Positions 52,094-60,401 of a stretch of 64,000 nt of DNA are shown here, piece by piece; position 1 is the first letter of the stretch, and the number at the start of each line of letters is the position of its first letter. Both the position numbers and the translations under genes were made by a program. The notes below the pieces were generated by a model. The model saw nothing but the letters and a program-made list of their open reading frames with translations, searched no databases and was not told where the DNA came from. Origin of the DNA: Thermoflavifilum aggregans (GTDB taxonomy: Bacteria > Bacteroidota > Bacteroidia > Chitinophagales > Chitinophagaceae); assembly GCF_002797735.1 (NCBI RefSeq), contig NZ_PGFG01000001.1, positions 2,460,001 through 2,524,000 on the forward strand, given 5' to 3'.

Positions 52094-52423
52094 CTATTTG
52101 ATCACGTTAAACTTGCCTGTCTCTACCACATTGCCCTGCATATCGAGCAGTTGGTAGATGTAAATACCGCTGTAATAGCGGGACAGGCTCAGTGTCTGGC
52201 GGCCTGTGAGTTTGAAATCATCAAACTTTTTTCCCAGAAAATTATAGATGACCACTTCATAGGCCTGGTCACCATGGGATTGAAGTTCAAGATTGATCTG
52301 GGTAGTAGCCGGATTGGGGTAAAGTTTCAGAATTTTTCCGTCCCCATCTCCGTAGGCCTGAGCAAAGCTGAAGGTGGTTTTACAAAGGATAAGTAAAAAA
52401 ATCAGTGTAAATTTTTTCATCAT
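52094..52423 (-). CDS. Mini protein: signal peptide plus type A T9SS sorting domain
   Basis: A 109-residue protein. ATGs at 52423 and 52420 are both possible. The signal peptide (KKFTLIFLLILCKTTFSFAQ) is followed by a 10-residue linker (AYGDGDGKIL) and then directly the type A C-terminal domain: LYPNPATTQINLELQSHG, VVIYNFLGKKFDDF, and SGIYIYQLLDMQGNVVETGK, ending FNVIK. No cargo part is left. It may be a real small secreted protein, a free CTD, or a remnant. It lies downstream of PorP/SprF on the same strand but has an own strong promoter, and faces the RlmI-like gene. Confidence 0.8.
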   Translation of the reverse strand: MMKKFTLIFLLILCKTTFSFAQAYGDGDGKILKLYPNPATTQINLELQSHGDQAYEVVIYNFLGKKFDDFKLTGRQTLSLSRYYSGIYIYQLLDMQGNVVETGKFNVIK

Positions 52424-52427
52424 AGGT

Positions 52428-52458
52428 CAAACTTACATTTTTTCAGAGAAAAAATCAA
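52428..52458 (-). promoter_or_regulatory. Promoter of the mini T9SS protein
   Basis: Leftward: TTG (52458-52456), 20 bp, TAAGTTTG (52435-52428). The ATG lies 4 bp after the box, implying a leaderless or near-leaderless transcript. Confidence 0.6.
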
Positions 52459-52547
52459 CATTATTTGTAATAAAATTTGCTTAAAATCATTGTTTTTTAT
52501 TTGCTTTCGGATGGCGGTTTGACTTACCATTTACCTGAAAAGTTTAA

Positions 52548-52573
52548 CCCCAGAAAGTCTTCAGAACCTGGGG
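52548..52573 (-). terminator. Weak terminator-like hairpin at the end of PorP/SprF
   Basis: CCCCAG (52548-52553) pairs with CTGGGG (52568-52573) around a 14-base loop that includes the gene's stop; the leftward tail TTAAACTTTTC is only partly T-rich. Confidence 0.35.
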
Positions 52574-53595
52574 CATTTTACTTTGTTCAGGGAACTGTTC
52601 TGGCTGGTGAAAAACCCTTTCCACGAAAGCGAAATTTCAAATCCACCTACTGTATGACTGGCTGTGGCCAGTTTTGATACGTTGATATCGTAACTCAGAC
52701 CCAGGTTATAATTACCCATGTCGAGTTTTACCACCGGAATCAGCGCATCCTTCCATCTCAGAAAGCCGCCAAGATACAATGCTATATTGCTTTGCAGCCC
52801 CTGTTTCAATAGGGCTATCCCTGCCAGACCTCCTATCATGGTTTCAGCATAGGTGCCCTGCACAAGCTGGTTAAACTGCCCGATCAAGTAGTACTGGTCG
52901 CCTATCGTGGATGAGATACCGGCGTGGTATTCCCATTTGGGTTGCAGCAAAACCTCGCTATTATTGTAAAATGAAACTTTGGGCTTGTTCAGGTGATAGT
53001 ACGATGAACCGATAAACATGTGGGTATTTTCCCCGAACAATGTACTGAGGCTCATTCCCACAGCTCCATCCAGGTAATGATAGCCATAAACCGACATATT
53101 TTCACCGCTCGGGGCGTTGGGATCAAAGCCATTGCTGGGGTTGTACTGGTTATCGAAGGTAAGCTTACTGGGATCCAGTTGCCGGTCAACCCATCCGCCC
53201 ATCACGCCCAGGGAAAGATATAAGTTATGATCTTCACTCAATGACTTGTGGTAATTCACACAGGGCATGATTTCAGAAGCATGAAGGTTGGATGTGCCTG
53301 CCTCATCGTAGGTAAACTGCAGGGCTACGGTGATGAAATCCGAAGAGTTTTTGACCGGAAAGCGGGCTTCACCGCTGAGGGCGCCGGTCTGGTAGGGCAC
53401 CGTTACACTGCCCCACTGGTTGCGGTATACGGCCTGCACCCGGTAATCACCTGTAAAAATGCCTGCCAGTGCCGGATTCTGAAGCAATGGTGCTTCATAA
53501 AACTGCGACAGATGAATATCTTGTGCATACCCGGCCAATGTACCAAACCCGCAAATAGAAAGCAGGCCTGCTGCCGCAGTGTAAAATTGTTTCAT
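52561..53595 (-). CDS. PorP/SprF family type IX secretion membrane protein
   Basis: A 344-residue outer-membrane beta-barrel of the PorP/SprF family, which aids T9SS cargo attachment and, in gliding species, SprB delivery. Signal: TAAAGLLSICGFGTLAGYAQ. Marks: DIHLSQFYEAPLLQNPALAG (the conserved opening after the signal), YRNQWGSVTVPYQT, and the barrel end LGLSYDINVSKLATAS. Such genes normally follow a large protein with a type B sorting domain; here the 1642-residue PKD protein ends 28 bp upstream, exactly that layout. The pair probably works as cargo and dedicated anchor. Confidence 0.94.
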   Translation of the reverse strand: MKQFYTAAAGLLSICGFGTLAGYAQDIHLSQFYEAPLLQNPALAGIFTGDYRVQAVYRNQWGSVTVPYQTGALSGEARFPVKNSSDFITVALQFTYDEAGTSNLHASEIMPCVNYHKSLSEDHNLYLSLGVMGGWVDRQLDPSKLTFDNQYNPSNGFDPNAPSGENMSVYGYHYLDGAVGMSLSTLFGENTHMFIGSSYYHLNKPKVSFYNNSEVLLQPKWEYHAGISSTIGDQYYLIGQFNQLVQGTYAETMIGGLAGIALLKQGLQSNIALYLGGFLRWKDALIPVVKLDMGNYNLGLSYDINVSKLATASHTVGGFEISLSWKGFFTSQNSSLNKVKCPRF

Positions 53596-53623
53596 AGGAC
53601 ATGGTTTAAAACAGGTTAAACGG

Positions 53624-56600
53624 TTATCTTAACAAGGTTACATTGCCCTTCAGTTGAAATACCTCGCCATTGTCGCACACCATTTCGGTCACATACACAT
53701 ACACATCCGGCGGCAAGGCTGCTCCTTTAAACGTTCCATCCCACCCAAAACTTTTATCGTCAATCGGAAAATTATCGCGTTCAAACATCAGCTGTCCCCA
53801 GCGGTTGAAGATGCGGAAATAACGTACGATCTGAATGCCCTTCCCTCGCGGGTAAAATATATCATTCTGCTGGTCGCCGTTCGGGCTGAAAGTATTGGGA
53901 ATGAATACCACGCCCGATGAACAGATAAGCTTAATACGGGTCGTGGCAATGGCCACGCATCCCAATGCATTGGCAGCTACTACGCGGTAAGTGATATTTC
54001 CCCGGGGCGTGGCGACAGGGTTGGCGCAGTCGGTACAGCTCAGCCAGTCGGGCGGCGACCATTGGTAGCTCACCACATCCGGGCTACCATTGGCCTGAAG
54101 TTGCACCTGAGAGCCCACAACCAGCGTCTGATCGCCGGTAGCCTGTACCTTCGGCAAGGGAATCACCTGGATATGCACATAGCCGGTATCCGTAAAACAT
54201 GCATCGTGTCCGTATCCTACAATCCGGTAGGTGATGGAAGAATCGGGCCTGCATAAGGGCTGGGCAGATTCAGGATGATCCAGATAAGTGGGTGGCGTCC
54301 ACCGATAGGAGGCCGCTCCTCCTTTGGCAAAGAGCTGCACGCTCTCGCCCGCACAAATGGTGGTATCTACTCCTACCCTCATGGCAAAAGGCTGCGAAAC
54401 CCTGACTGGTACAGAATCTACCTGTGTACAACCATGGACATTTGTCACCTGGACATGATAGAGAATATCATGGACCGGAGATGCCACCGGGTTGGCTATG
54501 GCAGTATCATTCAGCCCTACGGCCGGCCACCAGTGGTATTGCACACCATCCCGGGCGTGCAGGGTGGTGCTGTTGCCCAGGCAAATAACCGAATCCAGCG
54601 CTCCTGCCGCAGGCACCGGCAAGGGAAAAATGGTAACCGCATGCCTGGCCGTGTCTTTGCAGCCATCCTGATTGGTAGCTATGAGTTTCACATCAAAAAC
54701 GCCCGCCGACGGATAGTTTTGCGCAGGTGGTGCAGCGCTGGTATCAATTTCTCCGTTGCCAAAATCCCAATACCAACTTTGGATGGGTTTGTAGGCATTC
54801 AGCAGCTGCGCAGTAAACGACATGGGTGTGCCAAAGCACGCGCTGTCGGGCCCCAGGATGCCCACGTGCGTAGTTCCAACTACATGCACCGTATCGGTTA
54901 CGGTTTGCTGGCAACCAAAATAGGTGGTTACGGTAAGCCGGACCACATAATCGCCGGGCTTTCGATACCGATAACTAGCGCGGGGTTGTGATGAAGTATC
55001 AGCCGTGGTGGAGGGATCGCCAAAATCCCAGAGCAACTGGTTAGGCAGCCCCAGCGTATCAGCGGCAAAACTATGGGAGGTATCCTGTACGTCCACATAG
55101 CCGGAATCGCAAACCACATGTGGCTTCATGATAAAGCCTGCAGCCAGCTGATCGATAATCAGTGAATCCTCATTGCGGAACGATACGCTGCATCCCGTTG
55201 AATCCCGTACAATCAGCACCGGCTTATAATTGCCCCGTTGCGTATAGGTATGGTTGATGAGTGTATCGGTAGTGGGCGGAGATACAACCCCATCGCCAAA
55301 ATCCCACTGATAGGAAATGGCGTTTTTGCCTGTGGCTTTAAACTGAATGGTTACAGGCAAACCGCAACCCGCCATAGGCTGATGCATGATCTGAGCAACC
55401 GGCCCATGAATGGTAAAGGTGAGCCGTGCAGTATCCGTGCAACCCCCATAACTGGTAGCAACCAACCGGATGGTATAGGTACCGGGAAAGTTGTAAATAT
55501 GCGTAGGATTGGCAATTACGGAAGTACCCCCATCGCCGAAATCCCACTGAAGCTGCGCATAGTTGGTGGATTTATTTTCAAACTGGGCTACAAAGGGCGG
55601 ACATTTCACCCCACCGCTGTCAGGCAGATTGTTGATGGAAAATGCCGCATGAGGTGTGGCAATATGGATATACTGCGGGCGGTACAAGCTGTCACTGCAT
55701 CCAAAGCTGTTGGCTATCCAAAGTCCGACGTCATATACCCCGTCGGTATCATACACATGCGTGGGACTGGCCTGCGTGCCAGAACTGCCGTCCCCAAAAG
55801 TCCAGCGGATTTGTGACAGGGCGCCCGTGGATTGATTTACAAACTGTACCGGCTTACCGGGACAGGAAAATGTATCCGGCGAATAAAACCGGGCCTGTAC
55901 CTGGCTAATTTGCAGCCCACCGCCGGGCTTTGTGATCTGATCTGTACAACCGCTGCTGTCCGTCACCCACAATTGCACCGAATAGGTACCGGGATTTCGA
56001 TACATATGGCTGGTGCTTCCCCCCGTCGCTGCCGAACTATCGTTTGCCAGAATGGTGTCTCTGATGCCATCCCCGAAATCCCATACCCACCGCGCCAGCG
56101 GACTACCATGTGGTTGTGAGAGATCCTGAAACGGCAACGCCACCTGGGCACAACCCTGACTGCACACTGAAAAATCGGCTGTCGGACCGATAACCTGCAC
56201 GGCACTGTCATGGCGCACCGTATCCTGACAATTATTCAGATCGGTGGTGATCAGGGTAAAGCTGTATTTCCCGGGCTGGCTGAAGCTGAACTGCACATTC
56301 GGCTGGGTAGTGGTCGTGCTGCCCGATGCCGGCCCAGCATATATCCACTGGTATGATTTGATCAATGAAGGGTGAATATTTGTAGCCTGCAGTGTGACCT
56401 GATTTTTGCGACAAATCAAGCTATCGCTAACTGTAAAATCCGGATGTTCGTCTATGATCTGCAGGGTTTGACGGGTGGTGTAGGTACAGGTGTCGTTGCT
56501 CACGGTGAGGGTTACCACATAGGTACCGGTGGCCGAAAATACATGGACCGGATTGGGAATGGTATCATAATTGGCAGTCCCGGAAGCTGTATCCCCAAAG

Positions 56601-58552
56601 TCCCACTGATAACGGATGGCATCGACAGAGCGATCCAGAAATTGAATGGTGTAGGGGGTGCTACAATTTCTCTGAATGGCAAAAGCCGCAATAGGCGGGT
56701 GGATATGGATGTATCGCGGCCGGGTCAGCGTATCGGTACAACCTAAATGGGTTACAATCAGGCTTACGGTGAAATAGCCGGTATCACCATACACGTGGGC
56801 GGGGTTTTGCAGGGTGGAGGTTCCCCCGTCACCAAACAACCATAACCATTGTTCGCCTTTGTCAGAAAGATCGGTAAAATGGATGGTCGTCTCCGCACAA
56901 GCATCGGTGGGATTACCGGAGAAATTCACTGCGGGCGGTGAGCCTACCCGAATCGCTGTGGGATACTGAAAAGTTTGCGTACATCCCTGGCTGGTGGTGA
57001 GGGTAAACTTCACTATATAAATGCCTTCAGTCGTGTATACATGATTGACCGACAGACCCGTATCGGAAGTGCTATCGCCAAAATCCCATACCGCCCGCAC
57101 CACACTATCCAGGCTGTTTACATTGGCCCAGAACCGGATGGCCTGTGGCACACAGCCATGATCGGCACTGGCATACAGCTGAGCTGTGGGTGGTTGGATC
57201 TGTACATAGGCCATCCGCACCAGCGTATCGGTACAACCGGCTGCATTGCGGACTATCAGCTTCACGGTGTAGTTGCCATACTGCTTGTACTGGTGTACCG
57301 GATTGGCAGCCGTATCTGTGGTGCCATCCCCAAAGTCCCATTGATACGCTACAGCGCCGGATGATAAACTGGTGAATGATACGGCAAAAGGCAGGGCGCA
57401 ACCCATCCGCGGATTGGCACGGAAATCTGCTACCGGCAGGGCTTCCACATCAAACCAACGAATGAGCGTATCGCTGCATCCCCCTGCATAGGTGTTGATC
57501 ACCTGCAGCTGGTAACTGCCCGGCGTGGGAAAAATTTTCTTTACCTGCAGGCCCGTATCGCCCGTGCCGCCCGACGGATCCGGTATAAACCGCCATTGGC
57601 TTCGCATGGGCACAGGACTGGTGATGTTGGTAAAAAGCGCAACCGACCCGGCACAGATCGGTGAAGGAATCTGGACCACCGGCGGTACGGCCTGCGCTAC
57701 CTGAATGTAATTGGTCTTTACAACAGAATCAATGCATCCGACCGTGCTGTGTACCACTAGCTTCACGCTGAACTGACCACTCCGGGTGTATGTATGTACA
57801 GGATTGCGATCTGTGGAGATCGTGCCATCGCCAAAATCCCAAAGCCAGGAAAGCGTATCCGGTCCGGTAGTAGTGTTAGTGAAATGCACCGTCAGCGGAG
57901 CCGTACAGGAAATCGTGCTATCGGCCTGAAAGGCCACAGCCAGCCGGCCGGGAACCCGCACATGTCCCGGCGTATCGGAAACTGCCGTACAACCGTAGCT
58001 GTTGGTGACCATCAGCTGGATGGTATAATTCCCCGGATTTTGGTAGGTGTAGGTCGGATTCCTGTCCGTAGAAGTATGTCCGTCACCAAAATCCCAGAGC
58101 CACTGGGTGATACTGCCCGAGCCGGGGCGCGACAGATCGGTGAAATGCACGGTTAGAGGCAAGCATCCCGTCGTGTCGGATTGTGTAAAACGTACCTGCG
58201 GAGTGCCAAATACAGCTACCTGCAAGGTTTGGGTGGAACTGTGGCCGGCTGCATCGGTAACGGTAAGCGATACGTTGTAATAACCGGGATTGATGTAGGT
58301 TGCGCTGGGATTCACCAGGCTATCATACCGGATGTGATTGCCATTGCCAAAATCCCAGTATCGGGAAACAATCGGGCCGGTTGACTGATCCACAAAATGC
58401 ACCACCACGGGCGCACAGCCCTGCGTGGTATCAGCCTGAAAAGCGGCGTTGAGCTGAGCTGAGGAATGCCGGATACCCAAAACAAAAACTGCCATCCACA
58501 TCCAGGCAGACAGCACAGGCAACACGCTGCGGAGTATCCGTCGGTTTCTCAT
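53624..58552 (-). CDS. Giant PKD-repeat adhesin-like protein with type B T9SS sorting domain
   Basis: A 1642-residue secreted surface protein. The signal (SVLPVLSAWMWMAVFVLGIR) is followed by about 15 PKD-type domains of 80-110 residues, most with a WDFGDG core (WDFGDGHTSTDRNPTYTY, WDFGDGTTDTAANPVHQY) and a Cys-Thr-Asp element (GCTDTL). Units 4 and 9 have lost the WDFGDG core. Three Ig/PKD-like domains follow, with CxG and VxAxGxxxYxW patterns (VQLFAKGGAASYRWTPP). The end (FIPNTFSPNGDQQNDIFYP, then RIFNRWGQLMFERDNF and WDGTFKGAALPPDVYVYV) is the type B (gliding-motility-associated) CTD. It likely mediates attachment or motility at the cell surface. PorP/SprF follows after 28 bp. Confidence 0.93.
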   Translation of the reverse strand: MRNRRILRSVLPVLSAWMWMAVFVLGIRHSSAQLNAAFQADTTQGCAPVVVHFVDQSTGPIVSRYWDFGNGNHIRYDSLVNPSATYINPGYYNVSLTVTDAAGHSSTQTLQVAVFGTPQVRFTQSDTTGCLPLTVHFTDLSRPGSGSITQWLWDFGDGHTSTDRNPTYTYQNPGNYTIQLMVTNSYGCTAVSDTPGHVRVPGRLAVAFQADSTISCTAPLTVHFTNTTTGPDTLSWLWDFGDGTISTDRNPVHTYTRSGQFSVKLVVHSTVGCIDSVVKTNYIQVAQAVPPVVQIPSPICAGSVALFTNITSPVPMRSQWRFIPDPSGGTGDTGLQVKKIFPTPGSYQLQVINTYAGGCSDTLIRWFDVEALPVADFRANPRMGCALPFAVSFTSLSSGAVAYQWDFGDGTTDTAANPVHQYKQYGNYTVKLIVRNAAGCTDTLVRMAYVQIQPPTAQLYASADHGCVPQAIRFWANVNSLDSVVRAVWDFGDSTSDTGLSVNHVYTTEGIYIVKFTLTTSQGCTQTFQYPTAIRVGSPPAVNFSGNPTDACAETTIHFTDLSDKGEQWLWLFGDGGTSTLQNPAHVYGDTGYFTVSLIVTHLGCTDTLTRPRYIHIHPPIAAFAIQRNCSTPYTIQFLDRSVDAIRYQWDFGDTASGTANYDTIPNPVHVFSATGTYVVTLTVSNDTCTYTTRQTLQIIDEHPDFTVSDSLICRKNQVTLQATNIHPSLIKSYQWIYAGPASGSTTTTQPNVQFSFSQPGKYSFTLITTDLNNCQDTVRHDSAVQVIGPTADFSVCSQGCAQVALPFQDLSQPHGSPLARWVWDFGDGIRDTILANDSSAATGGSTSHMYRNPGTYSVQLWVTDSSGCTDQITKPGGGLQISQVQARFYSPDTFSCPGKPVQFVNQSTGALSQIRWTFGDGSSGTQASPTHVYDTDGVYDVGLWIANSFGCSDSLYRPQYIHIATPHAAFSINNLPDSGGVKCPPFVAQFENKSTNYAQLQWDFGDGGTSVIANPTHIYNFPGTYTIRLVATSYGGCTDTARLTFTIHGPVAQIMHQPMAGCGLPVTIQFKATGKNAISYQWDFGDGVVSPPTTDTLINHTYTQRGNYKPVLIVRDSTGCSVSFRNEDSLIIDQLAAGFIMKPHVVCDSGYVDVQDTSHSFAADTLGLPNQLLWDFGDPSTTADTSSQPRASYRYRKPGDYVVRLTVTTYFGCQQTVTDTVHVVGTTHVGILGPDSACFGTPMSFTAQLLNAYKPIQSWYWDFGNGEIDTSAAPPAQNYPSAGVFDVKLIATNQDGCKDTARHAVTIFPLPVPAAGALDSVICLGNSTTLHARDGVQYHWWPAVGLNDTAIANPVASPVHDILYHVQVTNVHGCTQVDSVPVRVSQPFAMRVGVDTTICAGESVQLFAKGGAASYRWTPPTYLDHPESAQPLCRPDSSITYRIVGYGHDACFTDTGYVHIQVIPLPKVQATGDQTLVVGSQVQLQANGSPDVVSYQWSPPDWLSCTDCANPVATPRGNITYRVVAANALGCVAIATTRIKLICSSGVVFIPNTFSPNGDQQNDIFYPRGKGIQIVRYFRIFNRWGQLMFERDNFPIDDKSFGWDGTFKGAALPPDVYVYVTEMVCDNGEVFQLKGNVTLLR

Positions 58553-58715
58553 AGGTGGTCACTCTCATCATCCTAACCATCCAAACAGTTAGGAAATCAG
58601 ATAATTTCTGCTTAAAGATAATATAAAATCAAATGACATACGTGAAAAAATTTTAGTTTTCTGTTCGGCTGGCTGACCAGAAAAGATCCCGAAGCGTTCA
58701 GTCCGAGAAATGGCT

Positions 58716-58982
58716 TCAGTAAGGGATTTCACTGCCTGCAATCATCACCTCCTCCATGAACAAAACCGTACGAATGGGTGGATAGCTGTTTTCATATTCG
58801 GGCAACCAGAAAGAATTCTCCGCTTGCCGGCACAAGTCCGTCGTTCCTGTTGCTGAAATATCTGTGTGTCATGTCCCGGGTAGAAATGATTTGTATATTT
58901 CTGAAACTGATCTGATGGGCAATCCGAACGATTTCCTCAATCACTGAAGGTTTATCGTCTATCCGCAGGTGCAGGGATCTTC
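58716..58982 (-). pseudogene. Decayed gene remnant, unidentified
   Basis: In the 514-bp spacer after the PKD gene, leftward frames look like protein but are broken. One frame reads RSLHLRIDDKPSVIEEIVRI and AHQISFRNIQIISTRDM up to a stop; another continues with ISATGTTDLCRQAENSFWLP and EYENSYPPIRTVLFMEEVMI to a stop at 58716. A frameshift near 58840-58870 would join them to about 85 residues. There is no start codon at the head (a stop lies just before RSLHL). No family recognised. The flanks 58553-58715 and 58983-59066 show nothing else. Confidence 0.45.
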
Positions 58983-59066
58983 ACAAAGCTATGCGCAAAG
59001 CTATACTATGTAGTTGTTTGACAGGCTTAAGCTTCGGTTTTACGAAAGATATACGTGCAGAATGAT

Positions 59067-59627
59067 TTATACTTTCAAAGGCGGACCTACTACAATCATA
59101 TCATGATCTGCAAATACCTTCATCACTTCTTCAGATGAAGGAGCAGACGTCCACCGGTCGGTCACTTCAAAGAATGCCTCCATTTTGCCGGCAGGCAGAT
59201 AGGAAACAATCATTTTACCTTTTTCCGAGAGTTGAATAAAAGCATGCGGCACATTTCTGGGCAGGAAAATAGTATCTCCTGGTTTTACATAGAATTTTTC
59301 ATTCCCACATTGAAAAATATAATCTCCTTCAATGACATAAAACCACTCATCCTGATGCGGGTGGATATGCAACGGTGGGCCACCATTGGGTGTCAGTCCT
59401 GTTTGTTCAAACACGGCCAGATCATTGTCTGTATCCTTACCTGATATCTTGATATCAAGTACATTGAGGGTTACACCTTTCATTTTGTAATGGATGCCAA
59501 ACCGGGCTTCACTGGCAGAGACTTTGAATCCTTTATCTGTTCTCATGGGTAAAATAGATTTTATTCCGGCAAACATACGCGTCGGCCATATAGCCCACAC
59601 AGTAAATATAAAGCTTCTTCTTTCCAT
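59067..59627 (-). CDS. Cupin domain protein
   Basis: A 186-residue protein (ATG at 59627) with a single cupin barrel. Marks: GGPPLHIHPHQDEWFYVIEG (metal ligands H, H and E in the first motif) and PGDTIFLPRNVPHAFIQLSE (second motif with His). The N-terminus MERRSFIFTVWAIWPTRMFA is hydrophobic, possibly a weak signal, while a later ATG (MRTDKGFKVS) would give a shorter soluble form. The family includes quercetin dioxygenase-like and mannose-6-phosphate isomerase-like proteins; no enzymatic role can be assigned. It is a single gene; the 59628-59854 spacer upstream is AT-rich without genes. Confidence 0.78.
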   Translation of the reverse strand: MERRSFIFTVWAIWPTRMFAGIKSILPMRTDKGFKVSASEARFGIHYKMKGVTLNVLDIKISGKDTDNDLAVFEQTGLTPNGGPPLHIHPHQDEWFYVIEGDYIFQCGNEKFYVKPGDTIFLPRNVPHAFIQLSEKGKMIVSYLPAGKMEAFFEVTDRWTSAPSSEEVMKVFADHDMIVVGPPLKV

Positions 59628-59854
59628 GGAGATTTTAATTTTGGGGCTTATAAATGAGCATGTATCCTTTTTGATGTTACGAGAAAGGTGATTGGGAAAA
59701 ATGTTTAACGATATGGAAGCTTTGCCCTTCCATTGCTTCACATTTTTGATGTAGTAAGTGTATGCAAGCATTTCAGTTTATACAATATATTTCAATTGTT
59801 GCATCAACTTAAATTATTTTTTCCAACTTACATTATCTTCTTACCTGTATTCCT

Positions 59855-60391
59855 TTACTCCTTCAACTGGTATATTTCAGGCAGGTTGCGGCCAAGGCCA
59901 TCATAGTCCAATCCATAACCCAGTAAAAAACGATTGGGTACGGAAAAGCCAAGATAATCAACAGAAACAGGAAATTCACGTGCATCGGGCTTGGAGAGCA
60001 AAGCCGTGATTAGCAATTTCTTTGGATGCTGATGCTTGATCTGCGGAAGAAATTCATGCAGGGTTTTACCGGTATCTACAATATCTTCCAGAATCACAAC
60101 GGTGCGGTTGTACAAGTCTTCGTCCAGCCCGATGGAAGTAATTACGTGTCCGGTGGAACGGGTGCCTTTGTAGGATACCAGTTTAATGAATGAGATTTCG
60201 GCTTCGATGGTGAGCTGCCGGAATAAATCTGCAGCAAACATGAAAGCGCCGTTCAGAATGGCCAGAAACAAAGGACGTTCATGAGCCAGATCCTGATTGA
60301 GCTGTTGCGCCATTTCAGCAATGCGTTGCTGTATCTGCTGTTGTGAAAGATAAGGAACAAAGATTTTGTCGTGTACCTGAATGGAATGCAT
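59855..60391 (-). CDS. hpt: Hypoxanthine phosphoribosyltransferase
   Basis: Purine salvage: hypoxanthine (or guanine) plus PRPP to IMP (or GMP), cytoplasmic. The ATG at 60391 gives 178 residues starting MHSIQVHDKIFVPYLSQQQI. Marks: LAILNGAFMFAADLFRQL, the SY-containing loop VSYKGTRSTG, the PRPP motif VVILEDIVDTGKTLHEF, and YLGFSVPNRFLLGYGLDYDG. It is the last gene of the tight leftward operon, 10 bp after the LysM protein. Confidence 0.96.
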   Translation of the reverse strand: MHSIQVHDKIFVPYLSQQQIQQRIAEMAQQLNQDLAHERPLFLAILNGAFMFAADLFRQLTIEAEISFIKLVSYKGTRSTGHVITSIGLDEDLYNRTVVILEDIVDTGKTLHEFLPQIKHQHPKKLLITALLSKPDAREFPVSVDYLGFSVPNRFLLGYGLDYDGLGRNLPEIYQLKE

Positions 60392-60401
60392 ATTAAAACA
60401 T

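Noticed and set aside
53624-58552. Repeated CCATCxCCAAAATCCCA-like DNA words suggesting a repeat array or CRISPR
   Set aside because: They encode the WDFGDG core of PKD domains in one long frame; spacing is irregular and spacers are coding.
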